Origin: Ascidiimonas sp046199005
GTDB taxonomy: Bacteria; Bacteroidota; Bacteroidia; Flavobacteriales; Flavobacteriaceae
Length of the DNA: 64,000 nt
Reading direction: 5' to 3'
Assembly (NCBI GenBank): GCA_046199005.1
Contig: CP176050.1
Location: 2,170,001 to 2,234,000, forward strand
This document shows, in pieces, positions 8,750 to 18,372 of the stretch; position 1 is the stretch's first letter, and every line of letters starts with the position of its first letter. The notes beneath the pieces were generated by a model. The model ran no database searches and was not told where the DNA came from. It saw only the letters and a list, made by a program, of their open reading frames with translations. A program made the translations under genes and the position numbers.

Positions 8750-10324
8750 TTAACACGTCTCATTTATTTTATAGTTGCCGCCAAGATAAACACAATCTTT
8801 TAAATGTTGCATGCTTTCAAAAGGAACTTTTACCTTATTGTAGCCGTAACAATGTGCTAGTGTTTGCGTCATGTTCTTATCGCCCAGGCTCACATCTACA
8901 TCTTGCATGGTTAACTGGCAGGGATGTTCATACCCGCAGGCATGAGTGATCTCAAGTACTTCTTTTCTGAAGGTTCTGAAATATTGCTGGAGCCTATCTG
9001 ATTTTAAAGGAATATCGATTCCCTTTTGTAACCATTTATTCTGAGTAGCAACACCGGCAGGACAACGGTTGGTATGACATACCTGTGCCTGAATACATCC
9101 AATACTCATCATCGCTTCTCTTGCGACGTTTATACAATCTGCACCCATTGCAAATGCCATGATCGCCTTCGCAGGGAGTCCTAATTTGCCACTCGCTATA
9201 AATAGCACTCTATCAGTAAGTTCCCGATCTTTAAAAATACGGTATACCTGTTTGAAACCATAGACAAAGGGAAGGGATACGTGGTCTGCAAAACTCGGCG
9301 GTGCTGCACCCGTACCACCTTCACCACCGTCAATAGTTATAAAGTCAGGTCCTTTTCCTGTTTTTTGCATATACTCTACAAGCTCTTTCCATTGATCTGT
9401 TTTACCAATCGCCGCTTTAATTCCAACCGGGAGTCCGGTTTCTTCGGCAATCGCCTCAATAAAATCAACCATTTCAGGGATCGTACTGAAAGCTGTATGG
9501 AAAGCAGGTGACAATACCGCTTTACCCATTTCCACATTTCGTATTTCAGCAATTTCTTTACTGATCTTTTTAGCAGGCAGCACTCCGCCTTTCCCTGGTT
9601 TCGCACCTTGCGATAATTTGATCTCGATAGCTTTAATGAACGGATGATCTTCCACAAGTTTTTTGAGATGAGGCATTGAAAAGTTTCCTTCTTTATCACG
9701 TACTCCAAAATAACCGGTGCCAAAATGAAAAACCACATCTGCGCCATTTTTGTGGTAATTTGAAAGTCCGCCTTCACCTGTATTATGATAAGCCCCTGCT
9801 TTTTTGGCGCCAATATTCATAGATTCTACTGCCTTTGCGGACAGCGATCCGTAGCTCATCGCAGAGATATTGATAACGGAAGCAGGTCGGTAAGGCTTCC
9901 GGCGTTTGTGATAAGCACCCATGATTTTAGCACTGGGCAGAAAACATTTGTCTTCTTTATTTGGATGTCCTTCCACCAGTTTATATGGGATCATCGCATT
10001 ATTGACAAAAATATACTGATGGGCATAAATATCCCTGTCTGTACCGAATCCTTCGTAGTTATTTTCATTTTTAGCAGATGCATAGATCCATCCGCGTTCA
10101 ATGCGATTAAATGGAAGTTCTTCCCGATTGTTGGCAACCAGGTATTGACGTAGTTCTGGACCAATACTTTCCAGCATATACCGAAAATGCCCTATTACCG
10201 GAAAATTATGAATAATGGTATGCTTTCGCTGAAAAAATATATCTCTAATCGCTACCAAACAAATAACCAGTAGTATCCAGCCCCACCAGGGAATGCTTCC
10301 GGCAAAATCAAGTATCGTATCCAT
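8750..10324 (-). CDS. FMN-binding glutamate synthase family protein, membrane-anchored
   Basis: The 524-aa product matches the central and FMN domains of glutamate synthase large subunits: an FMN/TIM-barrel region with ITIDGGEGGTGAAPPSF, and a cysteine cluster, CIQAQVCHTNRCPAGVATQ, that would ligate an iron-sulfur cluster. Unlike GltB it lacks the N-terminal glutaminase domain and instead begins with a transmembrane helix (about residues 13-26). These stand-alone proteins are common, and their physiological reaction is not settled. The stop-to-start gap to the M20 gene upstream is only 2 bases, indicating one operon. Confidence 0.88.
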   Translation of the reverse strand: MDTILDFAGSIPWWGWILLVICLVAIRDIFFQRKHTIIHNFPVIGHFRYMLESIGPELRQYLVANNREELPFNRIERGWIYASAKNENNYEGFGTDRDIYAHQYIFVNNAMIPYKLVEGHPNKEDKCFLPSAKIMGAYHKRRKPYRPASVINISAMSYGSLSAKAVESMNIGAKKAGAYHNTGEGGLSNYHKNGADVVFHFGTGYFGVRDKEGNFSMPHLKKLVEDHPFIKAIEIKLSQGAKPGKGGVLPAKKISKEIAEIRNVEMGKAVLSPAFHTAFSTIPEMVDFIEAIAEETGLPVGIKAAIGKTDQWKELVEYMQKTGKGPDFITIDGGEGGTGAAPPSFADHVSLPFVYGFKQVYRIFKDRELTDRVLFIASGKLGLPAKAIMAFAMGADCINVAREAMMSIGCIQAQVCHTNRCPAGVATQNKWLQKGIDIPLKSDRLQQYFRTFRKEVLEITHACGYEHPCQLTMQDVDVSLGDKNMTQTLAHCYGYNKVKVPFESMQHLKDCVYLGGNYKINETC

Positions 10325-10326
10325 TA

Positions 10327-11601
10327 TTAATTACCTAAATAATCATGTACGATTTGAATAAACGTTTTCACTCCGAGTAACATTCCGCTTTCATCAATAT
10401 AAAATGAAGGTGTGTGATGCGAAGCGGCATTCTCTGGCTTTACGTCCAGTGGTTTTCCGCCGAGAAAGAAATAAAATCCGGGTACTTTCTCCTGAAAGAA
10501 AGCGAAATCTTCAGCTCCGGTGATCGCCTTTGCAAGGTATACATTTTCTTCCCCGGCAGCTTTGTACAGGGAAGGAAGCGTTTGTGCGGTTAGGTCGGGA
10601 TCGTTAAATGTAATAGGAGCTGTATCCGTTATAGAAACAGTTGCAGTAGCTCCGTAAGCTTTAGCAATGTCAGAAGCCATTTCTTTGAGGCGGCGGTTGA
10701 TCTTGTTTCGCATATCGTAATCCAATGCGCGAATGGTACCTATCATCTCTGCTTCTTCTGGAATAATATTAAAACGTACGCCGGAAGATATCTTGCCTAC
10801 AGAGATCACCGCAGCTTCATTGGTAAGTTGCAATTCCCGGCTTACAATAGTTTGCAGACCATCGATGATCTTTGCAGAAACAAGAATCGGATCTACACCG
10901 GCCCATGGGCTAGAACCGTGAGTTTGTTTGCCCTTCACTTTGATCACAAAGCGTTGAGAAGAAGCCATCGCACCACCAGGCTTGTAATTGATCTTACCCA
11001 CATCCATTCCTGCAGAAATGTGCAATCCGAAAATAGCATCTACTTTAGGGTTTTCAAGAACACCTTCTTTTACCATTAGCGATGCACCACCTTCTTCTCC
11101 CGGAGGTGGTCCTTCTTCTGCAGGCTGAAAAACGAATTTGACGGTTCCTGCGAAATTGTTGTTTTTCGCCAAAATTTCAGCAACCCCCATCAGGATCGCT
11201 ATGTGAGTGTCGTGTCCGCACGCATGCATGACGCCCGTTTCCTTATCCAGGAAAGTCGTGGTTACCTCAGATTTAAAAGGCACATCGGTAATTTCAGTTA
11301 CAGGTAATGCATCTATGTCGGCTCTTAGCGCGATGACCTTACCGGGCTTTTTACCTTTTAGAATTCCTACAACACCAGTTTTGGCAATTCCGGTCTGCAC
11401 TTCCATACCAAGAGATTTAAGATGAGCTGCAATTTTTTTAGCAGTATTGTATTCTCTATTAGATAACTCCGGATTTTGATGAAAATCTCTGCGCCATTCG
11501 ATCACTTTAGACTCAATAGCTGCAATTTCTTTTTCCAGCTTTTGCTGCGCAAGCAGTAAACATGGCAGGCATAATACCAAAAGGTATAAACATTTTTTCA
11601 T
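10327..11601 (-). CDS. M20 family amidohydrolase (N-acyl amino acid / IAA-amide hydrolase type), exported
   Basis: The 424-aa product has a signal peptide (MKKCLYLLVLCLPCLLLAQQ). The metal and catalytic motifs of the M20D amidohydrolase family are present: ALRADIDALPV, MHACGHDTHIAILMG, the EEGPPPGEEGG region with the catalytic Glu pair, and GAEDFAFFQEKVPGFYFFLG. It should hydrolyse N-acyl amino acids or peptide-like amides in the periplasm. It is the middle gene of a tight reverse operon (2-base gaps either side) with a DsrE protein and the FMN protein; no common pathway is evident from the sequence. Confidence 0.92.
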   Translation of the reverse strand: MKKCLYLLVLCLPCLLLAQQKLEKEIAAIESKVIEWRRDFHQNPELSNREYNTAKKIAAHLKSLGMEVQTGIAKTGVVGILKGKKPGKVIALRADIDALPVTEITDVPFKSEVTTTFLDKETGVMHACGHDTHIAILMGVAEILAKNNNFAGTVKFVFQPAEEGPPPGEEGGASLMVKEGVLENPKVDAIFGLHISAGMDVGKINYKPGGAMASSQRFVIKVKGKQTHGSSPWAGVDPILVSAKIIDGLQTIVSRELQLTNEAAVISVGKISSGVRFNIIPEEAEMIGTIRALDYDMRNKINRRLKEMASDIAKAYGATATVSITDTAPITFNDPDLTAQTLPSLYKAAGEENVYLAKAITGAEDFAFFQEKVPGFYFFLGGKPLDVKPENAASHHTPSFYIDESGMLLGVKTFIQIVHDYLGN

Positions 11602-11603
11602 AG

Positions 11604-12146
11604 TTAGAATTTAATAAGTCTGTATTCGTTATTTTGTAATTGTATTAAGGCAGTCATCGCAGATAAAGCCCATTGAACTTGTGGCAATGCGTCTTGTTTA
11701 CTTATGCTACGATAGCCCGCTGTTTGTCCGCATAAAATAATTTGAACCCCGTTTTGCGCCAATTCTTTGATTAATTCGGTATTGGGGTTGGGTTGATTAA
11801 ATTGCTGCTGATATTTTTTATCTGATAAGATATCTGCAGATGCAGAACCGTGTATTACAAGCGCAACGTGCAAGTTTTTTAAAGGAACGCCGTTCTGTAC
11901 ATGCATATTTAAAAAGCGTGCAGCAGTTTCTATTAAAGGATTGGGAAGTTCTTTATTTTCAAATGTTCTTCCAACATCAAACACTACTTTAAAAACTGCT
12001 GTGGAATCTGTTTTAAAATCAGGAGCTTGTACCGGATATACAGCACCGTATCCTTCTATCACAGGTCCTGCTGTCTTTGTTTCTTGTGCCATCGCAACCA
12101 ACGATATCAGAACCATATAAACAAAGCAAGCAATTCTTTTTTTCAT
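11604..12146 (-). CDS. DsrE family protein, exported
   Basis: The 180-aa product has a signal peptide (MKKRIACFVYMVLISLVAMAQ) and a DsrE/F-like alpha/beta fold: VFKVVFDVG, LHVALVIHGSA, and a single conserved Cys in VQIILCGQTA. Cytosolic DsrE proteins handle sulfur on such cysteines; this exported subgroup has no established function. It is first in the reverse operon leading to the M20 hydrolase. The gap to the divergent uvrD is 127 bases. Confidence 0.8.
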   Translation of the reverse strand: MKKRIACFVYMVLISLVAMAQETKTAGPVIEGYGAVYPVQAPDFKTDSTAVFKVVFDVGRTFENKELPNPLIETAARFLNMHVQNGVPLKNLHVALVIHGSASADILSDKKYQQQFNQPNPNTELIKELAQNGVQIILCGQTAGYRSISKQDALPQVQWALSAMTALIQLQNNEYRLIKF

Positions 12147-12273
12147 GAATTTTATTTCTGGTTTTAAATATATTAAATAAATATTTGAATGTTTATAAAT
12201 ATTAAAAGGTGGTTTTTATAAATCGAGTGATATTGGTTATTTTCACGTTTTCATTTAATGACTGTAGAAAGCT

Positions 12274-14595
12274 GTGTTGGAAACGTATATTAATGAACTG
12301 AATGAAGCTCAAAAAGCGCCTGTTCTTCACAAGGACGGACCGCTGATCGTGATTGCAGGTGCAGGCTCTGGAAAAACCCGTGTACTAACCTATAGAATTG
12401 CCTATCTCATGAGTCAGGGGGTAGATGCATTTAATATACTTGCACTTACCTTTACGAATAAGGCTGCGCGCGAAATGAAGAAGCGTATCACTGATATTGT
12501 GGGCGGTTCTGAGGCAAAGAATTTATGGATGGGTACGTTTCACTCCGTTTTTGCTAAAATACTAAGATTCGAAGCAGATAAATTAGGGTATCCCAGTAAT
12601 TTCACCATTTACGACACGCAGGATTCGCAACGGCTTATTTCAGCAATCATTAAAGAAATGGGATTGGACAAAGATGTTTATAAATATAAACAAATTCAAT
12701 CGCGAATCTCATCGTACAAGAACAGCCTGATCACTGTTAAAGCCTATTTTACGAATCCTGAATTGGTAGAAGCAGATGCCATGGCAAAACGCCCACGTAT
12801 GGGGGATATCTATAAAGAATATGTCGACCGCTGTTTCAAAGCAGGTGCTATGGACTTTGACGACTTGTTACTTAAAACCAACGAATTGTTAACTCGTTTC
12901 CCAGAGGTGCTGATGAAATATCAGGACCGTTTTCGCTATATTCTGGTAGATGAGTATCAAGATACCAACCACTCTCAATATTTAATTGTCAGAGCGCTAT
13001 CAGACCGATTTCAAAATATATGTGTAGTAGGAGACGATGCACAAAGTATCTACGCTTTTAGGGGGGCAAACATCAATAATATTCTCAACTTTCAAAAAGA
13101 TTATGATAATGTATCCCTTTACAGACTTGAGCAAAACTATCGGTCTACTAAAAACATTGTAGAAGCGGCGAATTCTGTGATTGAGAAAAATAAAAGCAGA
13201 CTTGAAAAAGTGGTATGGACAGCTAATGAGCAGGGACCACTGATTAAAGTAAATCGTTTGCCCACAGATGCTGAAGAAGGTCGTTTCGTAGCCAGTTCTA
13301 TCTTTGAGAATCAGATGCAGCATCAACTGTCGAATGGAAGCTTTGCGGTACTTTACAGAACGAATTCGCAATCAAGATCTATAGAGGATGCATTGCGAAA
13401 AAAAGATATTCCTTATCGAATTTATGGCGGACTTTCTTTTTATCAAAGAAAAGAGATCAAAGATATTCTTTCTTATTTACGTCTTGTGATCAATCCAAAG
13501 GATGAAGAAGCTTTAAAACGGATCATCAACTACCCGGCAAGAGGTATAGGTCAGACCACCGTAGACAAGCTTGTCGTTGCCGCAAAGCATTACGATCGTT
13601 CCATTTTCGAAGTGATGGATAATATTGCCAAGATTGACCTCAAGATTAATTCGGGCACCCGCCAACGCCTGGAAGACTTCACCAATATGATCAAAAGTTT
13701 TCGGATCATGAACGAAGGAGCTGATGCTTTCGAACTGGCAGAGCATGTAGCTAAAAAAACCGGAATTTTACAAGAGTTTAAGAAAGATGGTACACCGGAA
13801 GGAATTGCCCGGATGGAGAATGTAGAAGAACTGTTAAATGGGATCAAGGATTTTGTAGAAGGCCAAAAGGAACTTGCCGACGCTACCGGATCTATCTCAG
13901 AGTTTCTTGAAGATGTAGCACTGGCTACAGATCTTGATAAAGATACAGGAGATGACGACCGGGTTGCGCTCATGACCATTCATCTCGCAAAGGGACTTGA
14001 GTTTCCCTTTGTTTATATCGTAGGAATGGAAGAAGATCTTTTTCCGTCTGCCATGAGCATGAATACAAGAAGCGAATTGGAGGAAGAGAGGAGATTATTT
14101 TATGTTGCACTTACGCGGGCAGAAAAACAGGCATATCTTACCTATACGCAAAGTCGTTACCGATGGGGGAAATTGATCGATGCCGAACCAAGTCGCTTTA
14201 TTGAAGAGATCGACGATCGGTTTTTAGATTATATAACTCCTGTAAATACCTATAGATACAACCCCATGATCGATTCAGATATTTTCGGGGATGTAGATAA
14301 GAGTAAATTACGCCAGCAAAAACCAAAACAGGGAGAGCCGCCAAAAGGACCTACAGACACACAACTCAGGAGACTCAGAAAGGTGAAACCAGACCTACAA
14401 CAACCCATAGGGAATGCCAATGCCAATGAATTGAATCTTTCGGTAGGAAGTAAGATTTCACATTCCCGATTTGGTAACGGGGTGGTTCTTAAAATTGAAG
14501 GAATTGGTAATGATAAGAAAGCAGAGATCAAATTCGATAATGGAGACGTCAAAAAGCTATTGCTACGGTTTGCAAAACTCAACGTAGTAGAATAA
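12274..14595 (+). CDS. uvrD: UvrD/PcrA-type DNA helicase
   Basis: The 773-aa superfamily 1A helicase shows motif I AGAGSGKTRVLT (about residue 29), LTFTNKAAREM, motif II VDEYQDTNHSQ, GDDAQSIYAFRGA, LEQNYRS, and the C-terminal tudor-like barrel GSKISHSRFGNGVV. It unwinds DNA in nucleotide excision and mismatch repair and clears stalled complexes. There is no in-frame ATG near the N-terminus; the frame opens with GTG at 12274 followed at once by TTG at 12277 (giving METYINEL), and either may be the true start. A Sua5/YciO-type gene and mltG follow on the same strand. Confidence 0.95.
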   Translation: MLETYINELNEAQKAPVLHKDGPLIVIAGAGSGKTRVLTYRIAYLMSQGVDAFNILALTFTNKAAREMKKRITDIVGGSEAKNLWMGTFHSVFAKILRFEADKLGYPSNFTIYDTQDSQRLISAIIKEMGLDKDVYKYKQIQSRISSYKNSLITVKAYFTNPELVEADAMAKRPRMGDIYKEYVDRCFKAGAMDFDDLLLKTNELLTRFPEVLMKYQDRFRYILVDEYQDTNHSQYLIVRALSDRFQNICVVGDDAQSIYAFRGANINNILNFQKDYDNVSLYRLEQNYRSTKNIVEAANSVIEKNKSRLEKVVWTANEQGPLIKVNRLPTDAEEGRFVASSIFENQMQHQLSNGSFAVLYRTNSQSRSIEDALRKKDIPYRIYGGLSFYQRKEIKDILSYLRLVINPKDEEALKRIINYPARGIGQTTVDKLVVAAKHYDRSIFEVMDNIAKIDLKINSGTRQRLEDFTNMIKSFRIMNEGADAFELAEHVAKKTGILQEFKKDGTPEGIARMENVEELLNGIKDFVEGQKELADATGSISEFLEDVALATDLDKDTGDDDRVALMTIHLAKGLEFPFVYIVGMEEDLFPSAMSMNTRSELEEERRLFYVALTRAEKQAYLTYTQSRYRWGKLIDAEPSRFIEEIDDRFLDYITPVNTYRYNPMIDSDIFGDVDKSKLRQQKPKQGEPPKGPTDTQLRRLRKVKPDLQQPIGNANANELNLSVGSKISHSRFGNGVVLKIEGIGNDKKAEIKFDNGDVKKLLLRFAKLNVVE

Positions 14596-14616
14596 GGCTT
14601 TCTGACCAGAATTACG

Positions 14617-14624
14617 TAATTTTG
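14617..14624 (+). promoter_or_regulatory. -7 promoter box before the Sua5/YciO-type gene
   Basis: TAATTTTG is a perfect TAnnTTTG. The expected start of transcription is near 14631, leaving a leader of about 17 nt to the ATG at 14648. This argues against a TTG start at 14633. No clear TTG at -33. Confidence 0.4.
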
Positions 14625-14647
14625 TCATCCGCTTGAACCTACATCTT

Positions 14648-15268
14648 ATGGCAGAATTCATCAAAATATACGAAACCAATCCAAATCCAAAGGAAATTGC
14701 CAGAGCTGTTTCTATCCTTAAGGATGGTGGACTCGTTATTTATCCCACCGATACGGTTTATGGCTTGGGCTGCGATATCACCAATACAAAAGCGCTGGAG
14801 CGGGTGGCAAGAATTAAAGGCGTCAAGTTAGAGCGCGCTAATTTTTCCTTCGTTTGTGCAGATCTGAGTAACCTGTCAGATTATGTAAAACAAATAGATA
14901 CACCTACTTTTAAAATATTGAAAAGAGCACTCCCCGGGCCTTATACTTTTATCTTACCGGGAAACAATAATTTACCGAAAGTTTTTAAAAAGAAAAAAAC
15001 TGTAGGTATCCGGGTCCCAGATAATTCGATTGCCAGAACGCTGGTAAAACAATTGGGTAATCCCATCATATCTACCTCCATTTACGATGAGGACGAAGTG
15101 GTAGAATATACTACAGATCCGGAGTTGATCTTGGAAAAATGGAATAATCTTGTCGATCTTGTGATAGATGGTGGGTACGGTGACAATGTGGCCTCTACTA
15201 TTATTGATTTATCAGGAAGTGTTCCTGAGATTGTCAGGGAAGGTAAGGGAGATACAGATATCTTTTAG
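14648..15268 (+). CDS. Sua5/YciO/YrdC family protein (L-threonylcarbamoyladenylate synthase type)
   Basis: The 206-aa product starts at ATG 14648 (MAEFIKIYETNP); an open TTG start 15 bases upstream is less likely. It has the family signature YPTDTVYGLGCD and the nucleotide-binding region near KGVKLERANFSF, then GIRVPDN and the typical STSI segment. The NFSF form of the second motif is closer to YciO than to classical Sua5, so a role in tRNA t6A synthesis is probable for the family but not certain for this gene. mltG begins 28 bases downstream. Confidence 0.85.
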   Translation: MAEFIKIYETNPNPKEIARAVSILKDGGLVIYPTDTVYGLGCDITNTKALERVARIKGVKLERANFSFVCADLSNLSDYVKQIDTPTFKILKRALPGPYTFILPGNNNLPKVFKKKKTVGIRVPDNSIARTLVKQLGNPIISTSIYDEDEVVEYTTDPELILEKWNNLVDLVIDGGYGDNVASTIIDLSGSVPEIVREGKGDTDIF

Positions 15269-15296
15269 TGTAGAATCTCATTCATTGCTATTATTC

Positions 15297-16346
15297 ATGA
15301 AGAAAAAGAATATTTACATTGGGCTGATACTAATTGCTTTAATTGCTGGTGCAGCCGCTTTTTATTTATATCCGTTAGTAAGTCTTTATGCCACCGGAAA
15401 GGAAAAAACCCGTATCGATCAGGATATGACTTATTTTATTTCTTCCGGCACAACACTGGATGCATTGGCCGATGATTTAAAAGAAAAAGGAATCATTCAA
15501 AAAGTGGCTCCTTTTAAAAAATATGCACTTCGAAGAAATCTAAAGGATGCTACCGTAGAACCTGGAAAGTACGAGTTAAAAGCACAGATGTCTATAGAAG
15601 AACTGGTTACAGGTTTTAGAAAAGGCTACGGTGAAAAAGAAGTACGCATTACGTTCAATAATGCAAGAACCAGCGATGAACTGGCTGAGAAGATCGCAGA
15701 CAATTTAGAGATTGACAAAGATGAATTAGCTGCAACTCTTAAAGATCCCGAGGTAGCCAAGAAATACGGTTTTACAACTGATGCATTTAATGTCATGTTT
15801 ATACCAGATACCTACAATGTGTACTGGGATATCACTACAGATGAATTACTTGACAGAATGTTCAAGGAGTACAATAAGTTCTGGACCGAAGAACGTTTAC
15901 AAAAAGCAAAAAATATGGGCTTGTCACCCATAGAAGTTTCTATTCTTGCTTCTATTGTTACCTGCGAAACAGTGAAATCAGATGAAAGTCCGGTGATTGC
16001 CGGAGTATATGTAAATAGATTAAATAGAGGAATGCCATTAGAAGCAGATCCTACCTTGGTTTGGATTCTAGGAGATTTTACCATTAAACGCGTACTTAAT
16101 AAGGATAAAGAATTAGATTCTCCATACAATACCTATAAATATGCAGGTTTACCTCCAGGGCCGATTTATGTTCCTTCCGCCACTTATATTGATGCCGTGC
16201 TTAATTACCAAAAGCATAACTACATATTTTTCTGCGCTAAAGAAGATTTTTCAGGATATTCAAATTTTGCGGAGACGTACAAACAACATCTCGTGAATGC
16301 GAGAAAGTATCAAAGAGCGTTAAATGAACAAAAAGTATACAGGTAA
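15297..16346 (+). CDS. mltG: endolytic murein transglycosylase MltG
   Basis: The 349-aa product starts at ATG 15297, just before the MKKKNIYIGL membrane anchor (residues 5-27); a longer frame from 15168 only overlaps the previous gene. The YceG domain includes the segment ILASIVTCETVKSDE, VAGVYVNR-like IAGVYVNRLNRGM and LEADPTLVW. The catalytic Glu is E224 in TCET. MltG cuts nascent glycan strands at the inner membrane and sets glycan length. The two residues before E224 (TC) differ from the EK of the Escherichia coli enzyme, but the Glu is kept. A terminator follows. Confidence 0.92.
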   Translation: MKKKNIYIGLILIALIAGAAAFYLYPLVSLYATGKEKTRIDQDMTYFISSGTTLDALADDLKEKGIIQKVAPFKKYALRRNLKDATVEPGKYELKAQMSIEELVTGFRKGYGEKEVRITFNNARTSDELAEKIADNLEIDKDELAATLKDPEVAKKYGFTTDAFNVMFIPDTYNVYWDITTDELLDRMFKEYNKFWTEERLQKAKNMGLSPIEVSILASIVTCETVKSDESPVIAGVYVNRLNRGMPLEADPTLVWILGDFTIKRVLNKDKELDSPYNTYKYAGLPPGPIYVPSATYIDAVLNYQKHNYIFFCAKEDFSGYSNFAETYKQHLVNARKYQRALNEQKVYR

Positions 16347-16363
16347 GATTTTATAAACATAAA

Positions 16364-16393
16364 AAAAGGAGCAACTCAAGTTGCTCCTTTTTA
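16364..16393. terminator. bidirectional terminator between mltG and the OmpA-like gene
   Basis: AAAGGAGCAA pairs with TTGCTCCTTT around a 6-base loop (CTCAAG), with A and T tracts on the two sides. It can serve both the forward mltG unit and the reverse ompA-like gene. Confidence 0.85.
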
Positions 16394-16412
16394 GTATAAT
16401 TTATACCGATAC

Positions 16413-17276
16413 TTATTCGTTGATCGCCGGATCTTTCATTCCCTCTTCGATCATTCCGTAGAACTGATCTAGTTTTGGAAGGACCACTATGCGAGTTCTT
16501 CTATTCTTAGCTCTTCCTTCGGCAGTTTCATTATCTGCAACGGGCACATAATAGCTTCTACCGGCAGCGGTCATGCGTTCTGGCTTAACACCAAAATCGT
16601 TCTGTAGAATACGCACGATTGAAGTTGCTCTTTTTACACTAAGATCCCAGTTGTCTTTAAGAACATCATTTTTGATAGGAACGTTATCTGTATGTCCTTC
16701 AACCAGAAACTCAAAATCAGGCTTGTTTTTTACTACTGTAGCCACTTTACCAAGTACTTCTTTTGCTTTTGCTGTTACATTGTAACTTCCGCTGCTAAAA
16801 AGTAACTTATCTGAGATGGAAACATAAACCACTCCTTTTTCAACACTTACCTCAATATCCTCATCGTCTAAATTGCCAAGTACTCCTTTAAGGCTTTGAA
16901 CAAGAGCAAGGTTCACAGAATCTCTTCTGGTCACTGCGTCCTGTAATTTACGTATGGTTAGATCTTTCTCACGAAGACTTTCCAATGACTTTTCGAGGTT
17001 TTCAGCCCCTTTGGTCGTAAGCGTAGTGAGGTTGCCAAGATTATTGATAAGGTCCTGATTATTTGCTTTTAGCGTAGCGACCTGATCTGTAAGCGCTTTG
17101 TTTGATGAAGTCAGACCTGCTTTTTCTTCTAAACAAGAATTAAGCTTGAGTGTCGCTGAGTTTAATAAATCTTCAGTTTCCTGTTGTTTTGCTTCTAGTT
17201 CTGCATATTTCTTCTGAGAAACACATGATGTTAATAATACAAGTGCACCTAAGCACCATAAAATGGATTTTTTCAT
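16413..17276 (-). CDS. OmpA family lipoprotein (peptidoglycan-binding)
   Basis: The 287-aa product has a lipoprotein signal (MKKSILWCLGALVLLTSC, lipobox LTSC), a long coiled-coil-like heptad region (about residues 25-130, AELEAKQQETEDLLNSATLK), then a C-terminal OmpA domain with FLVEGHTDNVPIKN, NWDLSVKRATSIVRIL and GRAKNRRTRIVV. It would anchor the outer membrane to peptidoglycan, at the inner leaflet of the outer membrane. The architecture matches flavobacterial OmpA/MotB-like lipoproteins. Confidence 0.9.
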   Translation of the reverse strand: MKKSILWCLGALVLLTSCVSQKKYAELEAKQQETEDLLNSATLKLNSCLEEKAGLTSSNKALTDQVATLKANNQDLINNLGNLTTLTTKGAENLEKSLESLREKDLTIRKLQDAVTRRDSVNLALVQSLKGVLGNLDDEDIEVSVEKGVVYVSISDKLLFSSGSYNVTAKAKEVLGKVATVVKNKPDFEFLVEGHTDNVPIKNDVLKDNWDLSVKRATSIVRILQNDFGVKPERMTAAGRSYYVPVADNETAEGRAKNRRTRIVVLPKLDQFYGMIEEGMKDPAINE

Positions 17277-17302
17277 AATTTAAATGTAGTATTTAAAATT
17301 AG

Positions 17303-17338
17303 CTATCAAAATTATCAAATTGCGTTTCGTTTTGATAG
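17303..17338 (-). repeat. inverted repeat downstream of the glycosyltransferase gene
   Basis: CTATCAAAA (17303-17311) pairs with TTTTGATAG (17330-17338), a 9-bp perfect repeat with an 18-base spacer. It lies between the glycosyltransferase stop and the OmpA start, both on the reverse strand. It could be a weak 3' hairpin or an operator for the OmpA gene; there is no strong U tract. Confidence 0.4.
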
Positions 17339-17347
17339 GGGTTTAAG

Positions 17348-18349
17348 TTAATCTTTTATTAAATTGTTAAACTTCTTCTTATTAAGTACGAAGTAAGACC
17401 ACACTACAGACGTCGTGACATAATATTTGTTCGGCTTATTAATTTTGGCCCTGCTTGCAAAGGTTCTTCGGAAATGAAAGTAATAACTCACATGCGCTTT
17501 TAAGATTGCAAAAAAATGTTTCCATTTTAATTGAAAAATGAATCGTACTCCTGCTATTCCATCAAGCAATAAACGCATCAACAGGATAGGGAAAACTTTT
17601 CGTTTCGGCAAATTCTTAGTAATCGAAAACAGCGAATTGCGAAAGTTTAAAAAGGTTTTTTTAGGATTCATATTGCTAAGCGTTGCTCCACCTACATGGT
17701 AAATGGATGAAAAACCGGTATAATAGGTTTTATATCCTTTGTTTCTTGCTCTCCAGCAGAAATCGATTTCTTCCTGGTGCGCAAAATAGTCTTCATCAAA
17801 ACCTCCTAAATTTTCAAATACATCTTTTCTAACAAACATGCAGGCACCTGAAGCCCAGAAAATTTCAGTTATATCATCATATTGACCCTTGTCTTCTTCT
17901 AAAGATTGAAAAATACGACCACGACATAAAGGGTAACCAAGGCTGTCTATAAATCCGCCGGCAGCTCCTGCATATTCAAAATGATCCTTTTTATGATAAT
18001 CCAATATTTTAGGCTGAACAATAGCTGCTTCCGGATGCTTTTCAAATACCTCCATCACAGGTGTAAGCCATCCCTTTGTTACTTCTACATCTGAATTCAG
18101 TAAACAAAAAATATCAGCGTCCAGTCCCGCAAGGGCATCATTATAACCTTTTGCATATCCACCGTTGGTTCTGTTCTGGATAATTCGTACCGAAGGATAT
18201 TCTCTTTTAATAAATGAAATAGAGTCGTCTTCCGATGCATTATCAGCCACATATACGTCTGCTTCATCAGAATATAAAGTTACTGAAGGCAAGAATTTCT
18301 CTAGGAGTTTCCTTCCATTCCAATTTAATATGACTACCGCTATTCTCAA
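17348..18349 (-). CDS. family 2 glycosyltransferase
   Basis: The 333-aa product starts with VVILNWNGRKLLEKFLPS, the GT2 nucleotide-sugar binding strand, then VYVADNASEDDS, CLLNSDVEV (the DxD-like metal site as NSDVE), and FFAHQEE-type DYFAHQEEIDFCWRARNKGY. It transfers a sugar to an unknown acceptor, probably in envelope polysaccharide synthesis, with C-terminal hydrophobic and basic segments suggesting membrane contact. The only plausible start is a TTG at 18349 directly before RIAVVILNW. It sits alone between the OmpA gene and the HsdR_N-like gene. Confidence 0.9.
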   Translation of the reverse strand: MRIAVVILNWNGRKLLEKFLPSVTLYSDEADVYVADNASEDDSISFIKREYPSVRIIQNRTNGGYAKGYNDALAGLDADIFCLLNSDVEVTKGWLTPVMEVFEKHPEAAIVQPKILDYHKKDHFEYAGAAGGFIDSLGYPLCRGRIFQSLEEDKGQYDDITEIFWASGACMFVRKDVFENLGGFDEDYFAHQEEIDFCWRARNKGYKTYYTGFSSIYHVGGATLSNMNPKKTFLNFRNSLFSITKNLPKRKVFPILLMRLLLDGIAGVRFIFQLKWKHFFAILKAHVSYYFHFRRTFASRAKINKPNKYYVTTSVVWSYFVLNKKKFNNLIKD

Positions 18350-18372
18350 ATCGATTTATAAAAGTTGCAAAT

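Noticed and set aside
9376..9813. 145-aa reverse-strand frame inside the FMN protein
   Set aside because: Out-of-frame shadow of a well-supported gene on the same strand; no recognisable motif.
15168..15296. Long start for mltG
   Set aside because: It would overlap the Sua5-type gene by about 100 bases and precede the membrane anchor with a soluble stretch.
17281..17340. OmpA promoter TTTTG, 18 bases, TACATTTA
   Set aside because: The box ends only four bases before the ATG, so transcription would start inside the gene.
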